Assembly: GCA_902492105.1 (NCBI GenBank)
Contig: CABUKD010000004.1
Location: 1-64,000 of the forward strand
DNA length: 64,000 bases
Direction of reading: 5' to 3'
Source: an uncultured Clostridium sp.
GTDB taxonomy: Bacteria; Bacillota; Clostridia; TANB77; CAG-508
Of this stretch, positions 17,330 to 27,305 are shown piece by piece; within the stretch, counting starts at the first letter, position 1, and each line of letters starts with the position of its first letter. The notes under the pieces are model-generated. The model was not told the DNA's origin, did no database searches, and saw nothing but the letters and a program-made list of their open reading frames with translations. A program made the position numbers and the translations under genes.

Positions 17330-17826
17330 TAATAAGTTAGTTTTCCCTCTAACATATCATCATTTTTTATCCAATCTTCTACCAAAATTTCTGTATATTC
17401 TTGGTCACTTTTTCCTCTTACAATTACTTTTTCAATTCCACAGTTAATAATCATTTTCCTACACATTTGGCAAGAATTAGCTCCTGGGTCATATTCTCCT
17501 GTTTCTGGTCTAAAAAGTACTAAATACAAAGTGGCACCTATCATTTCTCTTCTGCTTGCACTAATAATTGCATTCTGTTCTGCATGAACTGACCTACATG
17601 CATCATAACCGCCATGCCTAATATCTGGAAAATGTTTTTTCTTTGTACAATATCCTAAATCAATACAATTTATTCTTCCTCTAGGTGCTCCATTATATCC
17701 TGTCGCAATAATTTCATCATGATTTACAATTACGCATCCCGCTTTTTTTCGTAAACAAGTGCTTCTTTCCGCCACTGTTTTTGCAATATTTAAATAGTAA
17801 TTTGTTTTATCTATTCTTTGTTCCAT
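17329..17826 (-). CDS. comEB: dCMP deaminase family protein (ComEB-like)
   Basis: This is a zinc-dependent deoxycytidylate deaminase that makes dUMP for thymidylate synthesis. It is 165 aa. Zinc ligands are in SVHAEQNAI (His, with catalytic Glu) and in NSCQMCRKMI (Cys-x2-Cys). TGYNGAPRG is also typical. The name ComEB is historical; no com operon is present around it. Confidence 0.95.
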   Translation of the reverse strand: MEQRIDKTNYYLNIAKTVAERSTCLRKKAGCVIVNHDEIIATGYNGAPRGRINCIDLGYCTKKKHFPDIRHGGYDACRSVHAEQNAIISASRREMIGATLYLVLFRPETGEYDPGANSCQMCRKMIINCGIEKVIVRGKSDQEYTEILVEDWIKNDDMLEGKLTY

Positions 17827-17843
17827 TTTTCTTTCCTTTCTGT

Positions 17844-17890
17844 GGGGACGGTTCTTAGTGGCCCCAAAAGGGGTCGCTTGGGACAGTTCA
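17844..17890. repeat. Dispersed repeat family A, copy 3
   Basis: This copy is in reverse orientation: GGGGACGGTTCTTAGTGGCC, then a GGCCCC/GGGG palindrome, then GCTTGGGACAGTTCAC. It lies just upstream of the dCMP deaminase start. Confidence 0.85.
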
Positions 17891-18084
17891 CCTTAAAAGA
17901 CTGACTTTTTAATGATTTCATTTTATCATATTCTAAACAGTAAGTCTATAATTTCGTTTAAAAGAATTTTGTTTTCAGCCTATTTAATTTTTATTTGATA
18001 TTCTATATTAAAAAAACAATCTAGAACTTTTTATTCAATATATTTACTTGTTTACAGTCTTAAAAATAGTTTTCCCTTTCTTAA

Positions 18085-18110
18085 CAAAAAAAGAAGCAAT
18101 CAAATGCTTC
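18085..18110 (-). terminator. rpmF terminator
   Basis: A short stem GAAGCA/TGCTTC with a 6-nt loop is followed on the minus strand by eight Ts, about 35 nt past the rpmF stop. Confidence 0.75.
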
Positions 18111-18141
18111 CTTCTTTATAACTTATTAATCATTTTTTATT

Positions 18142-18324
18142 TTAGTTTTCAGATTTTGCAACTACTTCTTTTCCATCATAATATCCACAATTTGGACATA
18201 CTCTGTGTTGCATTACTTTTTCATGACAATGTGGACAATCTACTAAATTTTGAGCTTCGATTTTCCATGTTGATCTTTTTAAGTGTGTTCTTGCTTTTGA
18301 CCATCTTCTTTTTGGTTGTGCCAT
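18142..18324 (-). CDS. rpmF: 50S ribosomal protein L32
   Basis: This 60-aa protein has the L32 signature: N-terminal MAQPKRRWSKART, then a zinc-binding pair CPHCHEK and CPNCGYYDGKEV. The usual upstream yceD (DUF177) partner is absent; a sortase gene precedes it instead. All four cysteines are present, so this is the zinc-bound form. Confidence 0.97.
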   Translation of the reverse strand: MAQPKRRWSKARTHLKRSTWKIEAQNLVDCPHCHEKVMQHRVCPNCGYYDGKEVVAKSEN

Positions 18325-18419
18325 TATAATTCCCTCCCTTAACTTCTGCTATTTTGCTGTAATCTATCTATATTTTTATTACCTAAAACGGATACTATAA
18401 AATTATACTCGTTTTTCTT

Positions 18420-19328
18420 CTATTTGTCAACTACTTTTTTTGCTACAATTGCAAATCTTCCATCTTCTACGTGATAATCACAGGTAGATAAAGTTATTAA
18501 TTGGTCACCATATTGGGCTGTTTCTGCAATATTATATAAAGATAATTTTTTTACATTTTCAATATAGTTATTAAATTCTTCTTCATTTTCAGCATCTTTG
18601 AAGAAATAATATTTAAATACATCCTGACTTTTTAAATATACTTGTGATTGAAATACAGCAATAATTTGATATTTGGAAACTTCCTCTAATGTGGCAAATT
18701 CAAAGGTAGGATGTTCTTTATAAAAATCTTCTTTTTTATATTTTGTTAATGTTTCAAACATTTGCCCACCATTACTTCTATGACCATAAATTAGGAAATT
18801 TGCTGTAGGCTTTTCTATACTGCAATCTTTATCTAAAAAGATACTTCCTAATTCATTGGATTGTTTTTTGAAATTATGATTTACATAGTAATCGTTATTG
18901 TCTGTTTGCAATACTGGATAGTCCACTTCTGTTCCCTCTATTGTTAACCATCCTACTAAATCTGAATTTTGCTGTTTTAATTCTTGTAAATTAGCCAATA
19001 GTATTTGTTTTCTTTGTTCCTCTTCTGAGGCATTTTGATTAACTTCTGTATTAGGTGTTGCTACAAAATTTGCTAAATCCTCCATCATTTTTTTATTTTG
19101 CCACTGTGTATAGACATAGTAAATTAAATAAGCAATACTTGCAATTAAGATAACAGATAAAATAATAATAGCTATTAATTTTCCATTTATTTTTTTCTTT
19201 CTGCCTTCATGAGTTTTTTCTTTATCTTTAAAGTGTTTTTCTTTATTGCTTTTATTTTCTCTATCTATTTGTTTTTGAATGTTTTTGTTGTCTTTTTCTT
19301 TACTATGTTTACTTATATTCTTTTTCAT
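18420..19328 (-). CDS. srtB: Class B sortase
   Basis: This is a transpeptidase that attaches proteins bearing a C-terminal sorting signal to peptidoglycan. A highly charged Lys/Glu N-terminus is followed by one transmembrane helix (about residues 49-72) and the sortase B domain. Features are QNSDLVGWLTIEGTEVDYPV, the catalytic His in IYGHRSNGG, the catalytic Cys in ITLSTCDYH, and Arg in DGRFAIVAKK. ATG 19328 has AAAGGA 7 nt upstream, better than the longer frame to 19361. The next gene carries a TPKTG anchor and is the likely substrate. Confidence 0.93.
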   Translation of the reverse strand: MKKNISKHSKEKDNKNIQKQIDRENKSNKEKHFKDKEKTHEGRKKKINGKLIAIIILSVILIASIAYLIYYVYTQWQNKKMMEDLANFVATPNTEVNQNASEEEQRKQILLANLQELKQQNSDLVGWLTIEGTEVDYPVLQTDNNDYYVNHNFKKQSNELGSIFLDKDCSIEKPTANFLIYGHRSNGGQMFETLTKYKKEDFYKEHPTFEFATLEEVSKYQIIAVFQSQVYLKSQDVFKYYFFKDAENEEEFNNYIENVKKLSLYNIAETAQYGDQLITLSTCDYHVEDGRFAIVAKKVVDK

Positions 19329-19550
19329 TGCCAAATCCTTTCTGAAATCTCTTTTCTGCATGGTTTTTACTTTAATCTTGTTAGGCTACTTTATGATATG
19401 AACTTCTTTTCAATGTATTATGAATTATATCATATTCTTATAAAAATTCAAATAAAGACTTTTAAAAATTACAAATATTTACAAACTATGTATTTAATTT
19501 TTAAATTGAACTATTTACAAACTATAGTTAATTTTATGCTCTCTAGCTTT

Positions 19551-19588
19551 ATAAAAAACATAGTATGGTTTTAATTACATACTATGTT
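19551..19588 (-). terminator. Terminator after the TPKTG surface protein
   Basis: An 11-bp stem AACATAGTATG/CATACTATGTT (19557-19567 and 19578-19588) is followed on the minus strand by a T-run. It lies about 30 nt past the stop. Confidence 0.85.
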
Positions 19589-19618
19589 TTCTTGATTTTT
19601 ATAGTTTTATTTAGTAGT

Positions 19619-21079
19619 CTATTTTACTCTTTTCATTACTACAATTGCACCTAAAGAAATAACAACCAAAGCACTTGCCAATACAACATAAGTATTTACA
19701 CCTGTTTTTGGTGTCTCATCTTTTTCCTCTTCTGGTGTAGTAGTTTCTCCAGAAGTTGTTGTGTCTCCAGTACCTCCCAATTTTGTTTCTGTTACTGCAT
19801 AAGTTGAGCAATGTTCTAAAGATAATTTTAAGTTTCCATTGTTATATGTTGCTGTTCCCATATCTTCATATTTTGCTGTTAGTTCATTATAATAATATAA
19901 GTTTAGGTCTTTTTGACCGTCTCCATATTTGTCTGCTCCTACAAATATAGTGATATCTGCTTTTCCTGGTAATTTTCCATCATAAGCAAATTCTATAAAT
20001 AATCCATTTGTAATATCATTTGGCTTAATATGTGAAAATTTTTCTGCAGATACTTGTACAGATGGTGTAAAAGCAGTGTCTGTTTTTGTAATATCTTCAC
20101 TTGCAAATTCCCATGTAACATTTGCTACATTAATTTGTAAAGTAGCTTTTTTAGCATCTTTTAATGCTGAAAATACTTCTTTTTCTACTAAAGTTGGTGT
20201 GCTCATTGTTACAATAGTAGTTTTGTAGTCTTCTATTGCTGATACTATTTCTTCTGTAGTAGGGTCTGTTAGCTCGTTTACAGTTAATTCTCTGTATTTT
20301 GCTTCACTAATAGCACACATTTCAACTACGTCTATTTTGTCTAAATTCAAAAGATTTCTTACATTAAATGCTACTTGATGTTTACTATTAAGGGTAATAT
20401 CTCTTTTTGAGTCTCCCAAAACAATATCTATTTTTTCTCCCTCACCTTCTAGTCCGTCGCCAATTTGTCCACTATAGTCAAATCCAATATTTTCTGGAAT
20501 AGCTACTTTTTCGCCCGTTTCTTTATCATAAGCAACTAAAGTAACAGTATCTCCTACTAAAGTATACCAATCTCCATCAATATTTACTACATTTTCGCCT
20601 TCTAATACATAATCATATTGTCTTGCTTTAAGTGTAAGAACTTTTTGCTCATATACTTCATCATTTACTGTTAAATTAACACTTCCTACTTCTTCTTGTG
20701 TTGTAAGATCTGCTACTTTATAATTAATCCAGTCATCTGTACTTTTTACAGTAAGTTTGGTAGAAGTTTCATCTAAAGTAAATTCTGCTGTATCTGGAGC
20801 TTCTGGATTGCCTGATGCAATCGTGTTAGAATTACCATTAAATCCTACATTTTCTGGTAAAACTACTTTTTCTCCGGTTTCATAATCATAAGCAAATAAA
20901 GTAACAGTGTCTCCTTCTTTTGCAAAATAACGTCCATCTACTTCAATGACATTTTCGCCTTCCACACCATAACTTAAGCTTTTGGCATCTGTTGCTGCTA
21001 AAGTTGTTGTTAATGGTAATACCATTGCAATTAACATTACAGCCACCATTAACACTGAAATTGTTTTCAATTTCTTCAT
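19619..21079 (-). CDS. Sortase-anchored surface protein with TPKTG signal
   Basis: This 486-aa protein has a signal peptide (residues 1-28, ending TTLAA) and a C-terminal cell-wall sorting signal: TPKTG, then a hydrophobic helix (VVLASALVVISLGAIVV) and MKRVK. TPKTG resembles the (S/N/P)PxTG signals of clostridial sortase B. The first half holds two tandem modules, each with GENV..DG....GDTVTL.AYD.ETGEKV..PEN.GF (about residues 39-85 and 160-205). The second half has an Ig/beta-rich look without a family I can name. It is probably anchored by the adjacent SrtB, and a Thr/Glu-rich spacer precedes the signal. Confidence 0.88.
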   Translation of the reverse strand: MKKLKTISVLMVAVMLIAMVLPLTTTLAATDAKSLSYGVEGENVIEVDGRYFAKEGDTVTLFAYDYETGEKVVLPENVGFNGNSNTIASGNPEAPDTAEFTLDETSTKLTVKSTDDWINYKVADLTTQEEVGSVNLTVNDEVYEQKVLTLKARQYDYVLEGENVVNIDGDWYTLVGDTVTLVAYDKETGEKVAIPENIGFDYSGQIGDGLEGEGEKIDIVLGDSKRDITLNSKHQVAFNVRNLLNLDKIDVVEMCAISEAKYRELTVNELTDPTTEEIVSAIEDYKTTIVTMSTPTLVEKEVFSALKDAKKATLQINVANVTWEFASEDITKTDTAFTPSVQVSAEKFSHIKPNDITNGLFIEFAYDGKLPGKADITIFVGADKYGDGQKDLNLYYYNELTAKYEDMGTATYNNGNLKLSLEHCSTYAVTETKLGGTGDTTTSGETTTPEEEKDETPKTGVNTYVVLASALVVISLGAIVVMKRVK

Positions 21080-21146
21080 AATTTTCTCTCCTTTTATTTT
21101 AAATTTATATAAAAGTTAATAAATATTAACTTTATATACTATTTAT

Positions 21147-21463
21147 AACTAATATTATATCTTTTCGCACTTTTCATAATCGAGGACCATTAATAGTTTC
21201 GGTTAGTTTTTTTGTTCAAGCTCTATATATTGCAAAAGTGTAGACCGCATAAGCGACCAAACGGAGTGGCTTTGCCACGTAGTGCGAATTGGAGCAATTT
21301 TCATACTAGTATGTGCAGAAAATCATAGATTTTCTTGCACATTATGGAAATTGCGACACCAAGGTCAAACGTTGCAATATATAGAGTTTGAACTATATTC
21401 TTTATTAAGCTCTCACTTCTATGGGACGAACTTATGAAAAGGAAAAAAGATATAATATTAGTT
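21147..21463. repeat. Nested inverted-repeat element (about 317 bp)
   Basis: The outer arms AACTAATATTATATCTTTT (21147-21165) and the exact complement at 21445-21463 enclose an inner pair. That pair is GTTCAAGCTCTATATATTGCAA at 21214-21235 and TTGCAATATATAGAGTTTGAAC at 21372-21393. The core contains further short palindromes (GTGGC..GCCAC). The sequence CTATGGGACGAACTTATGAAAA at 21419 matches one near 4190. The element fills most of the gap between the surface protein and ppdK. No coding potential is seen, and it is probably a non-autonomous mobile element. Confidence 0.75.
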
Positions 21464-21518
21464 TATTTGTTTAAGAATTAATCTTTTGCACTTTTCATGA
21501 TTCAGAATTATGAATAAC

Positions 21519-24146
21519 TTATCTAGGGTTCTTAATTGCTGCTTGTGCTGCTGCTAAACGAGCAATTGGAACTCTAAATGGTGAGCAAGATACATAAGTA
21601 AGTCCAATATTGTGGCAGAATTCAACTGTAGGTGGATTTCCTCCATGTTCTCCACAAATTCCTAGGTGAATATCTGGTCTTGTTTGTTTTCCTAAATCAA
21701 CTGCCATTTTTACTAATTTTCCAACACCAACTTGGTCAAGTTTAGCAAATGGATCTGATTCATAAATTTTCTTATCATAGTAAGCTCCTAAGAATTTTCC
21801 AGCATCATCACGGCTAAATCCAAATGTCATTTGTGTTAAGTCATTTGTACCAAATGAGAAGAATTCAGCTTCTTTTGCAATTTCATCTGCAGTTAATGCT
21901 GCTCTTGGAATTTCAATCATAGTTCCTACTTCATATTTTAATTTTACTCCTGCTTTTGCAATTTCTTCTTCTGCTGTTTTTACAATAATGTCTTTTACAT
22001 ATTTTAATTCTTTTACTTCTCCTACTAATGGAACCATAATTTCTGGAACAATATTCATTCCAGTTTCTTTGTTTACATTAATAGCAGCTTGAATAATTGC
22101 TCTAGTTTGCATTACACCAATTTCTGGGTAAGTAACATCCAAACGGCATCCTCTGTGTCCCATCATTGGGTTGAATTCATGTAGACTATTTACTACTTCT
22201 TTTAATGCTTCAAAAGTCATTCCCATTTCTTTTGCTAAAGCAGAAATTTCTTCGTCTGTATGTGGTAAGAATTCATGTAAAGGTGGGTCTAGTAAACGAA
22301 TTGTTACTGGGTAGCCTTTCATTGCTTTGAATATTCCTTCAAAGTCTCCTCTTTGCATTGGAAGAATTTTGTTTAAAGCTTTTTCTCTTTGTTCTACTGT
22401 TTTAGAAACTATCATTTCACGAATAGCTGCAATTCTTTCTGGTGCAAAGAACATATGCTCTGTACGGCATAGTCCAATACCTTGTGCTCCAAAGTTGTAT
22501 GCTACAGTTGCATCTTTTGGAGTATCTGCATTAGTTCTAACTTCCATTTGACGATATTGATCTGCCCATCCCATTAATTTAGCAAAATCTCCTGAAACAG
22601 TTGCATCAACAGTGTCAATTTTTTCTCCATATACATTTCCTGTAGAACCGTCTAATGAAATGTAATCTCCTTCATGATATACATTTCCTTGTGGATCTTT
22701 GAATTCTCCTTTTTCTTCGTCTACTACTAATTCTCCACATCCAGCTACACAGCATGTACCCATACCACGAGCAACTACTGCTGCATGTGATGTCATACCA
22801 CCACGAACTGTTAAAATACCATGGCATACATTCATACCATCAATATCTTCTGGAGAAGTTTCAAGTCTTACTAAAATTAAATCTTTTTCTCCTGCTTCAT
22901 GTAGTTCTACTGCTCTATCTGCTGTAAATACTACTTTACCTGTTGCAGCTCCTGGAGATGCAGCTAAACCTTTAGCTACTGGTTTTGCAGCTTTTAATTT
23001 TGCTTGGTCAAAGTTTGGATGTAATAATTGGTCTAATTGATTTGGTTCTACTCTTAAAACAGCCTCTTTTTCTGTAATCATGCCTTCATTTACTAAATCT
23101 ACGGCAATTTTTAATGCAGCATTTGCTGTTCTTTTACCATTTCTAGTTTGTAAGAAGAATAGTTTTCCTCTTTCAATGGTAAATTCCATATCTTGCATAT
23201 CTCTATAATGTTTTTCTAGTTCATTTGCATATTTTACGAAATCCTCATATGCTTGTTTGTTGGTTTGTTCTAGAGTTGCAATAGGTTGTGGAGTTCTAAT
23301 TCCTGCAACAACGTCTTCGCCTTGTGCATTCATTAAATATTCTCCAAATAGTTTGTTTTCACCTGTTGCTGGGTTACGAGTAAATGCAACACCAGTTCCA
23401 CAGTCATCTCCCATGTTTCCGAAAACCATTTCTTGAACATTAACTGCTGTACCCCAGTCTCCTGGAATATCGTTTAATCTTCTATAAGTAATAGCTCTTG
23501 GATTGTTCCATGAACGGAAAACTGCTTTAACAGCTTCTTTTAATTGTTCTACTGGATCGCTTGGGAATTCACTTCCATGTTCTTTTAAGTAAATTGCCTT
23601 AAATGTTCCTACTAATTCTTTCAAATCTTCTGCTGTTAATTCTGTATCTAATTTTACGCCTCTTTTTTCTTTCATTTCGTCAATTGCTTTTTCGAATAGT
23701 GGTTTTGGAATTTCCATTACAACATCACTAAACATTTGAATAAATCTTCTGTAGCTATCATAAGCAAATCTTTCATTTTTTGCAGCTATTGATTTTAATA
23801 CTTCATCATTTAAACCTAAGTTTAAAATTGTATCCATCATACCTGGCATAGATGCTCTTGCTCCTGAACGTACAGATACTAATAATGGATTTTCTTTATC
23901 TCCAAATTTCTTTCCAGAAATTTCTTCTAATTTAGATAGTGCTTCGAAAATTTGATCTTCCACTTCTTTTGAAATGGTTTCACCATCCTCATAGTATTTT
24001 GTACATGCCTCAGTTGTTACTGTAAATCCTTGTGGAATTGGTAAACCTAAATTTGTCATTTCTGCAAGGTTAGCACCTTTTCCTCCTAGCAATTCTCGCA
24101 TGCTAGCATTTCCTTCTTTGAATAAGTAAACATACTTGTGACTCAT
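21519..24146 (-). CDS. ppdK: Pyruvate, phosphate dikinase
   Basis: PPDK interconverts pyruvate, ATP and phosphate with phosphoenolpyruvate, AMP and pyrophosphate. In Clostridia it usually runs in the glycolytic direction. It is 875 aa and full length. The N-terminal nucleotide-binding domain has LLGGKGANLAEMTNLGLPIP. The phosphohistidine domain has GGMTSHAAVVARGMGTCCV at about residues 449-467. The C-terminal PEP/pyruvate TIM-barrel has GLCRTEHMFF and the end motif GICGEHGGNPPTVEFCHNIG. No regulatory protein (PDRP) gene is adjacent. Confidence 0.99.
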   Translation of the reverse strand: MSHKYVYLFKEGNASMRELLGGKGANLAEMTNLGLPIPQGFTVTTEACTKYYEDGETISKEVEDQIFEALSKLEEISGKKFGDKENPLLVSVRSGARASMPGMMDTILNLGLNDEVLKSIAAKNERFAYDSYRRFIQMFSDVVMEIPKPLFEKAIDEMKEKRGVKLDTELTAEDLKELVGTFKAIYLKEHGSEFPSDPVEQLKEAVKAVFRSWNNPRAITYRRLNDIPGDWGTAVNVQEMVFGNMGDDCGTGVAFTRNPATGENKLFGEYLMNAQGEDVVAGIRTPQPIATLEQTNKQAYEDFVKYANELEKHYRDMQDMEFTIERGKLFFLQTRNGKRTANAALKIAVDLVNEGMITEKEAVLRVEPNQLDQLLHPNFDQAKLKAAKPVAKGLAASPGAATGKVVFTADRAVELHEAGEKDLILVRLETSPEDIDGMNVCHGILTVRGGMTSHAAVVARGMGTCCVAGCGELVVDEEKGEFKDPQGNVYHEGDYISLDGSTGNVYGEKIDTVDATVSGDFAKLMGWADQYRQMEVRTNADTPKDATVAYNFGAQGIGLCRTEHMFFAPERIAAIREMIVSKTVEQREKALNKILPMQRGDFEGIFKAMKGYPVTIRLLDPPLHEFLPHTDEEISALAKEMGMTFEALKEVVNSLHEFNPMMGHRGCRLDVTYPEIGVMQTRAIIQAAINVNKETGMNIVPEIMVPLVGEVKELKYVKDIIVKTAEEEIAKAGVKLKYEVGTMIEIPRAALTADEIAKEAEFFSFGTNDLTQMTFGFSRDDAGKFLGAYYDKKIYESDPFAKLDQVGVGKLVKMAVDLGKQTRPDIHLGICGEHGGNPPTVEFCHNIGLTYVSCSPFRVPIARLAAAQAAIKNPR

Positions 24147-24372
24147 AAAGAACCTCCTTCTAATTTGGCATATTGCCTTTTACGTAAACAATATGTGTGT
24201 AATTTTGCTATTAAAATATACCTAATAGCTTTTTTATTATATCCATATTTTGCTAAAATGTAAAGCAATTTTTCGTTAATTTCAACAATATTTTTTATTT
24301 TTGCGGAAAGTATTGAAAGTGTTTTTAGAATCTGATATAATGTAAAAAATTTGGTTTGTAAATATTTTATAA

Positions 24373-24598
24373 ATAATAAAGAAGCTGACCTAAAATATCA
24401 TAATATATAACTAAAGTATAATAATTGTCTTTTTCGATTTTTAAAACCTTTCCCCTTTTGGACATCTGTAACTCGGCATAAATGCCGTAAGCAGCTGTCA
24501 CAATGGTCGCCCACGCAAGGCTTAAAAATCTCAAAAGACAATTATTATACTTTTATTAAAATAGATTTAATTTAATTTTAGGTCAGCTTCTTTATTAT
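24373..24598. repeat. MITE-like element, copy 2 (226 bp)
   Basis: The terminal arms ATAATAAAGAAGCTGACC and GGTCAGCTTCTTTATTAT are perfect complements. The core is the reverse complement of the copy at 10322-10540. Relative to that copy, the terminal triplet TTC/GAA has become ACC/GGT on both arms, so pairing is preserved. It occupies the gap upstream of ppdK together with promoter-like AT-rich sequence. Confidence 0.85.
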
Positions 24599-24605
24599 AT
24601 ATTGT

Positions 24606-24637
24606 GTAAAAAAGGAATCCCAAAAACAGGATTCCTT
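24606..24637 (-). terminator. Terminator of the 260-aa membrane protein gene
   Basis: Stem AAGGAATCC/GGATTCCTT (24612-24620 and 24629-24637) is followed on the minus strand by Ts, 28 nt past the stop. Confidence 0.85.
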
Positions 24638-24664
24638 TTGTAAATTATATATTTAACTTGTTTA

Positions 24665-25447
24665 TTATTCTATAATGGTATAGCCTACTAAATCTGGTTT
24701 TTCTACATCTTCGTCCGTTATGGTATTAATTTTCCAATCTGTATATTCTACTATTAAAGGCATTGTAATTCCGTTATCTATTGTACTGCCTTCCTCTGCT
24801 TTTACTTTTATACCAGTTTCTTTATTAACCCATAGTTTTCCATCTTGAAAACGATTAATTACATAGCAATCTTGTCCATTTACATTTTCAGAAGAGATAA
24901 AGCTTGTTAGAGCTAAGTAAAGTATGTTGTCTCTCCATCCTTGTAAAATTTCTGTAGAGAATGGATTATTTATAGTTATAACGTGAGTGCTATAACTTAC
25001 TCGTTGTACTTCTGGAAAGGCTGATATCATTTCATCTGTGTCCGTGTTAACCCACGCTATTAATTTTTCTGTGCCATCTGTGGTGTAAGTCATTTTATAG
25101 ATATTGTCTTTTACAGCAAGCTTGGTTGTTTCTCCTGTGTTTTGTGAAATTGTGTAGGCATAATTTTGCATATTCTCATATTGTGACATTTTTTCTAAAA
25201 TATCGCTCATAATGAGATAATTTCTAGTCCAGTTTAAGGCTACTGCAAGTAAGATAATAAAGATTAGAATAAATACTACTTTTAGTGCTGTTTTTCCCTT
25301 ACTTGGTTCTTTTTCTTTGACTTTTTTTGTTTCTGGTTTCTCGTTTTTTTCTTTTTTTGGCTTACTATCTTGCTGTTTCATTTTTTCTTTCTTCTTAGTT
25401 TCTTCTTGTTTTGCTTGTTCTACTTTTTTAATTTCTTTCTCTTCCAT
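24665..25447 (-). CDS. Membrane-anchored extracytoplasmic protein with charged cytoplasmic tail
   Basis: I do not recognise this 260-aa protein as a named family. Residues 1-50 are almost entirely Lys/Glu (a disordered or coiled cytoplasmic tail). A transmembrane helix (about 52-73) follows. The outer domain is rich in beta strands and short aromatic repeats (YAYTISQNTGETTKLAVKDN, then KLWVNKETGIKVKAEEGS). The pattern recalls lipoprotein-carrier or outer-surface folds such as LolA-like domains, but this is weak. It follows the pilin-like gene on the same strand. Confidence 0.7.
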   Translation of the reverse strand: MEEKEIKKVEQAKQEETKKKEKMKQQDSKPKKEKNEKPETKKVKEKEPSKGKTALKVVFILIFIILLAVALNWTRNYLIMSDILEKMSQYENMQNYAYTISQNTGETTKLAVKDNIYKMTYTTDGTEKLIAWVNTDTDEMISAFPEVQRVSYSTHVITINNPFSTEILQGWRDNILYLALTSFISSENVNGQDCYVINRFQDGKLWVNKETGIKVKAEEGSTIDNGITMPLIVEYTDWKINTITDEDVEKPDLVGYTIIE

Positions 25448-25553
25448 ATTTTTTCTTCCTTTCTTTGGTATTTATCATAAGCATAATAAAAAGTTTGTGT
25501 TGTGTCAAGAGATTTTTTATAATTTGTACACGCAATCCGTTTGTTGTTCAGTG

Positions 25554-27102
<1,549 letters not shown>

Positions 27103-27305
27103 TTTTATTTTCTCCTTTCTCATTTGTTTCTTATTGTTTATTTTTTTAATGCTTGAATTGGTTTTTATTTAAACCATTTTTATTTTATACTAACTAATTT
27201 TAAATTACAAGTATTTTTCAATTTTTTTAGTACAAATTGCATTTACTTCACAAAATTGCTTTTTCCTTTTCTCTTGACATTATTAAATAAGCAAGTTTCT
27301 AGCTT

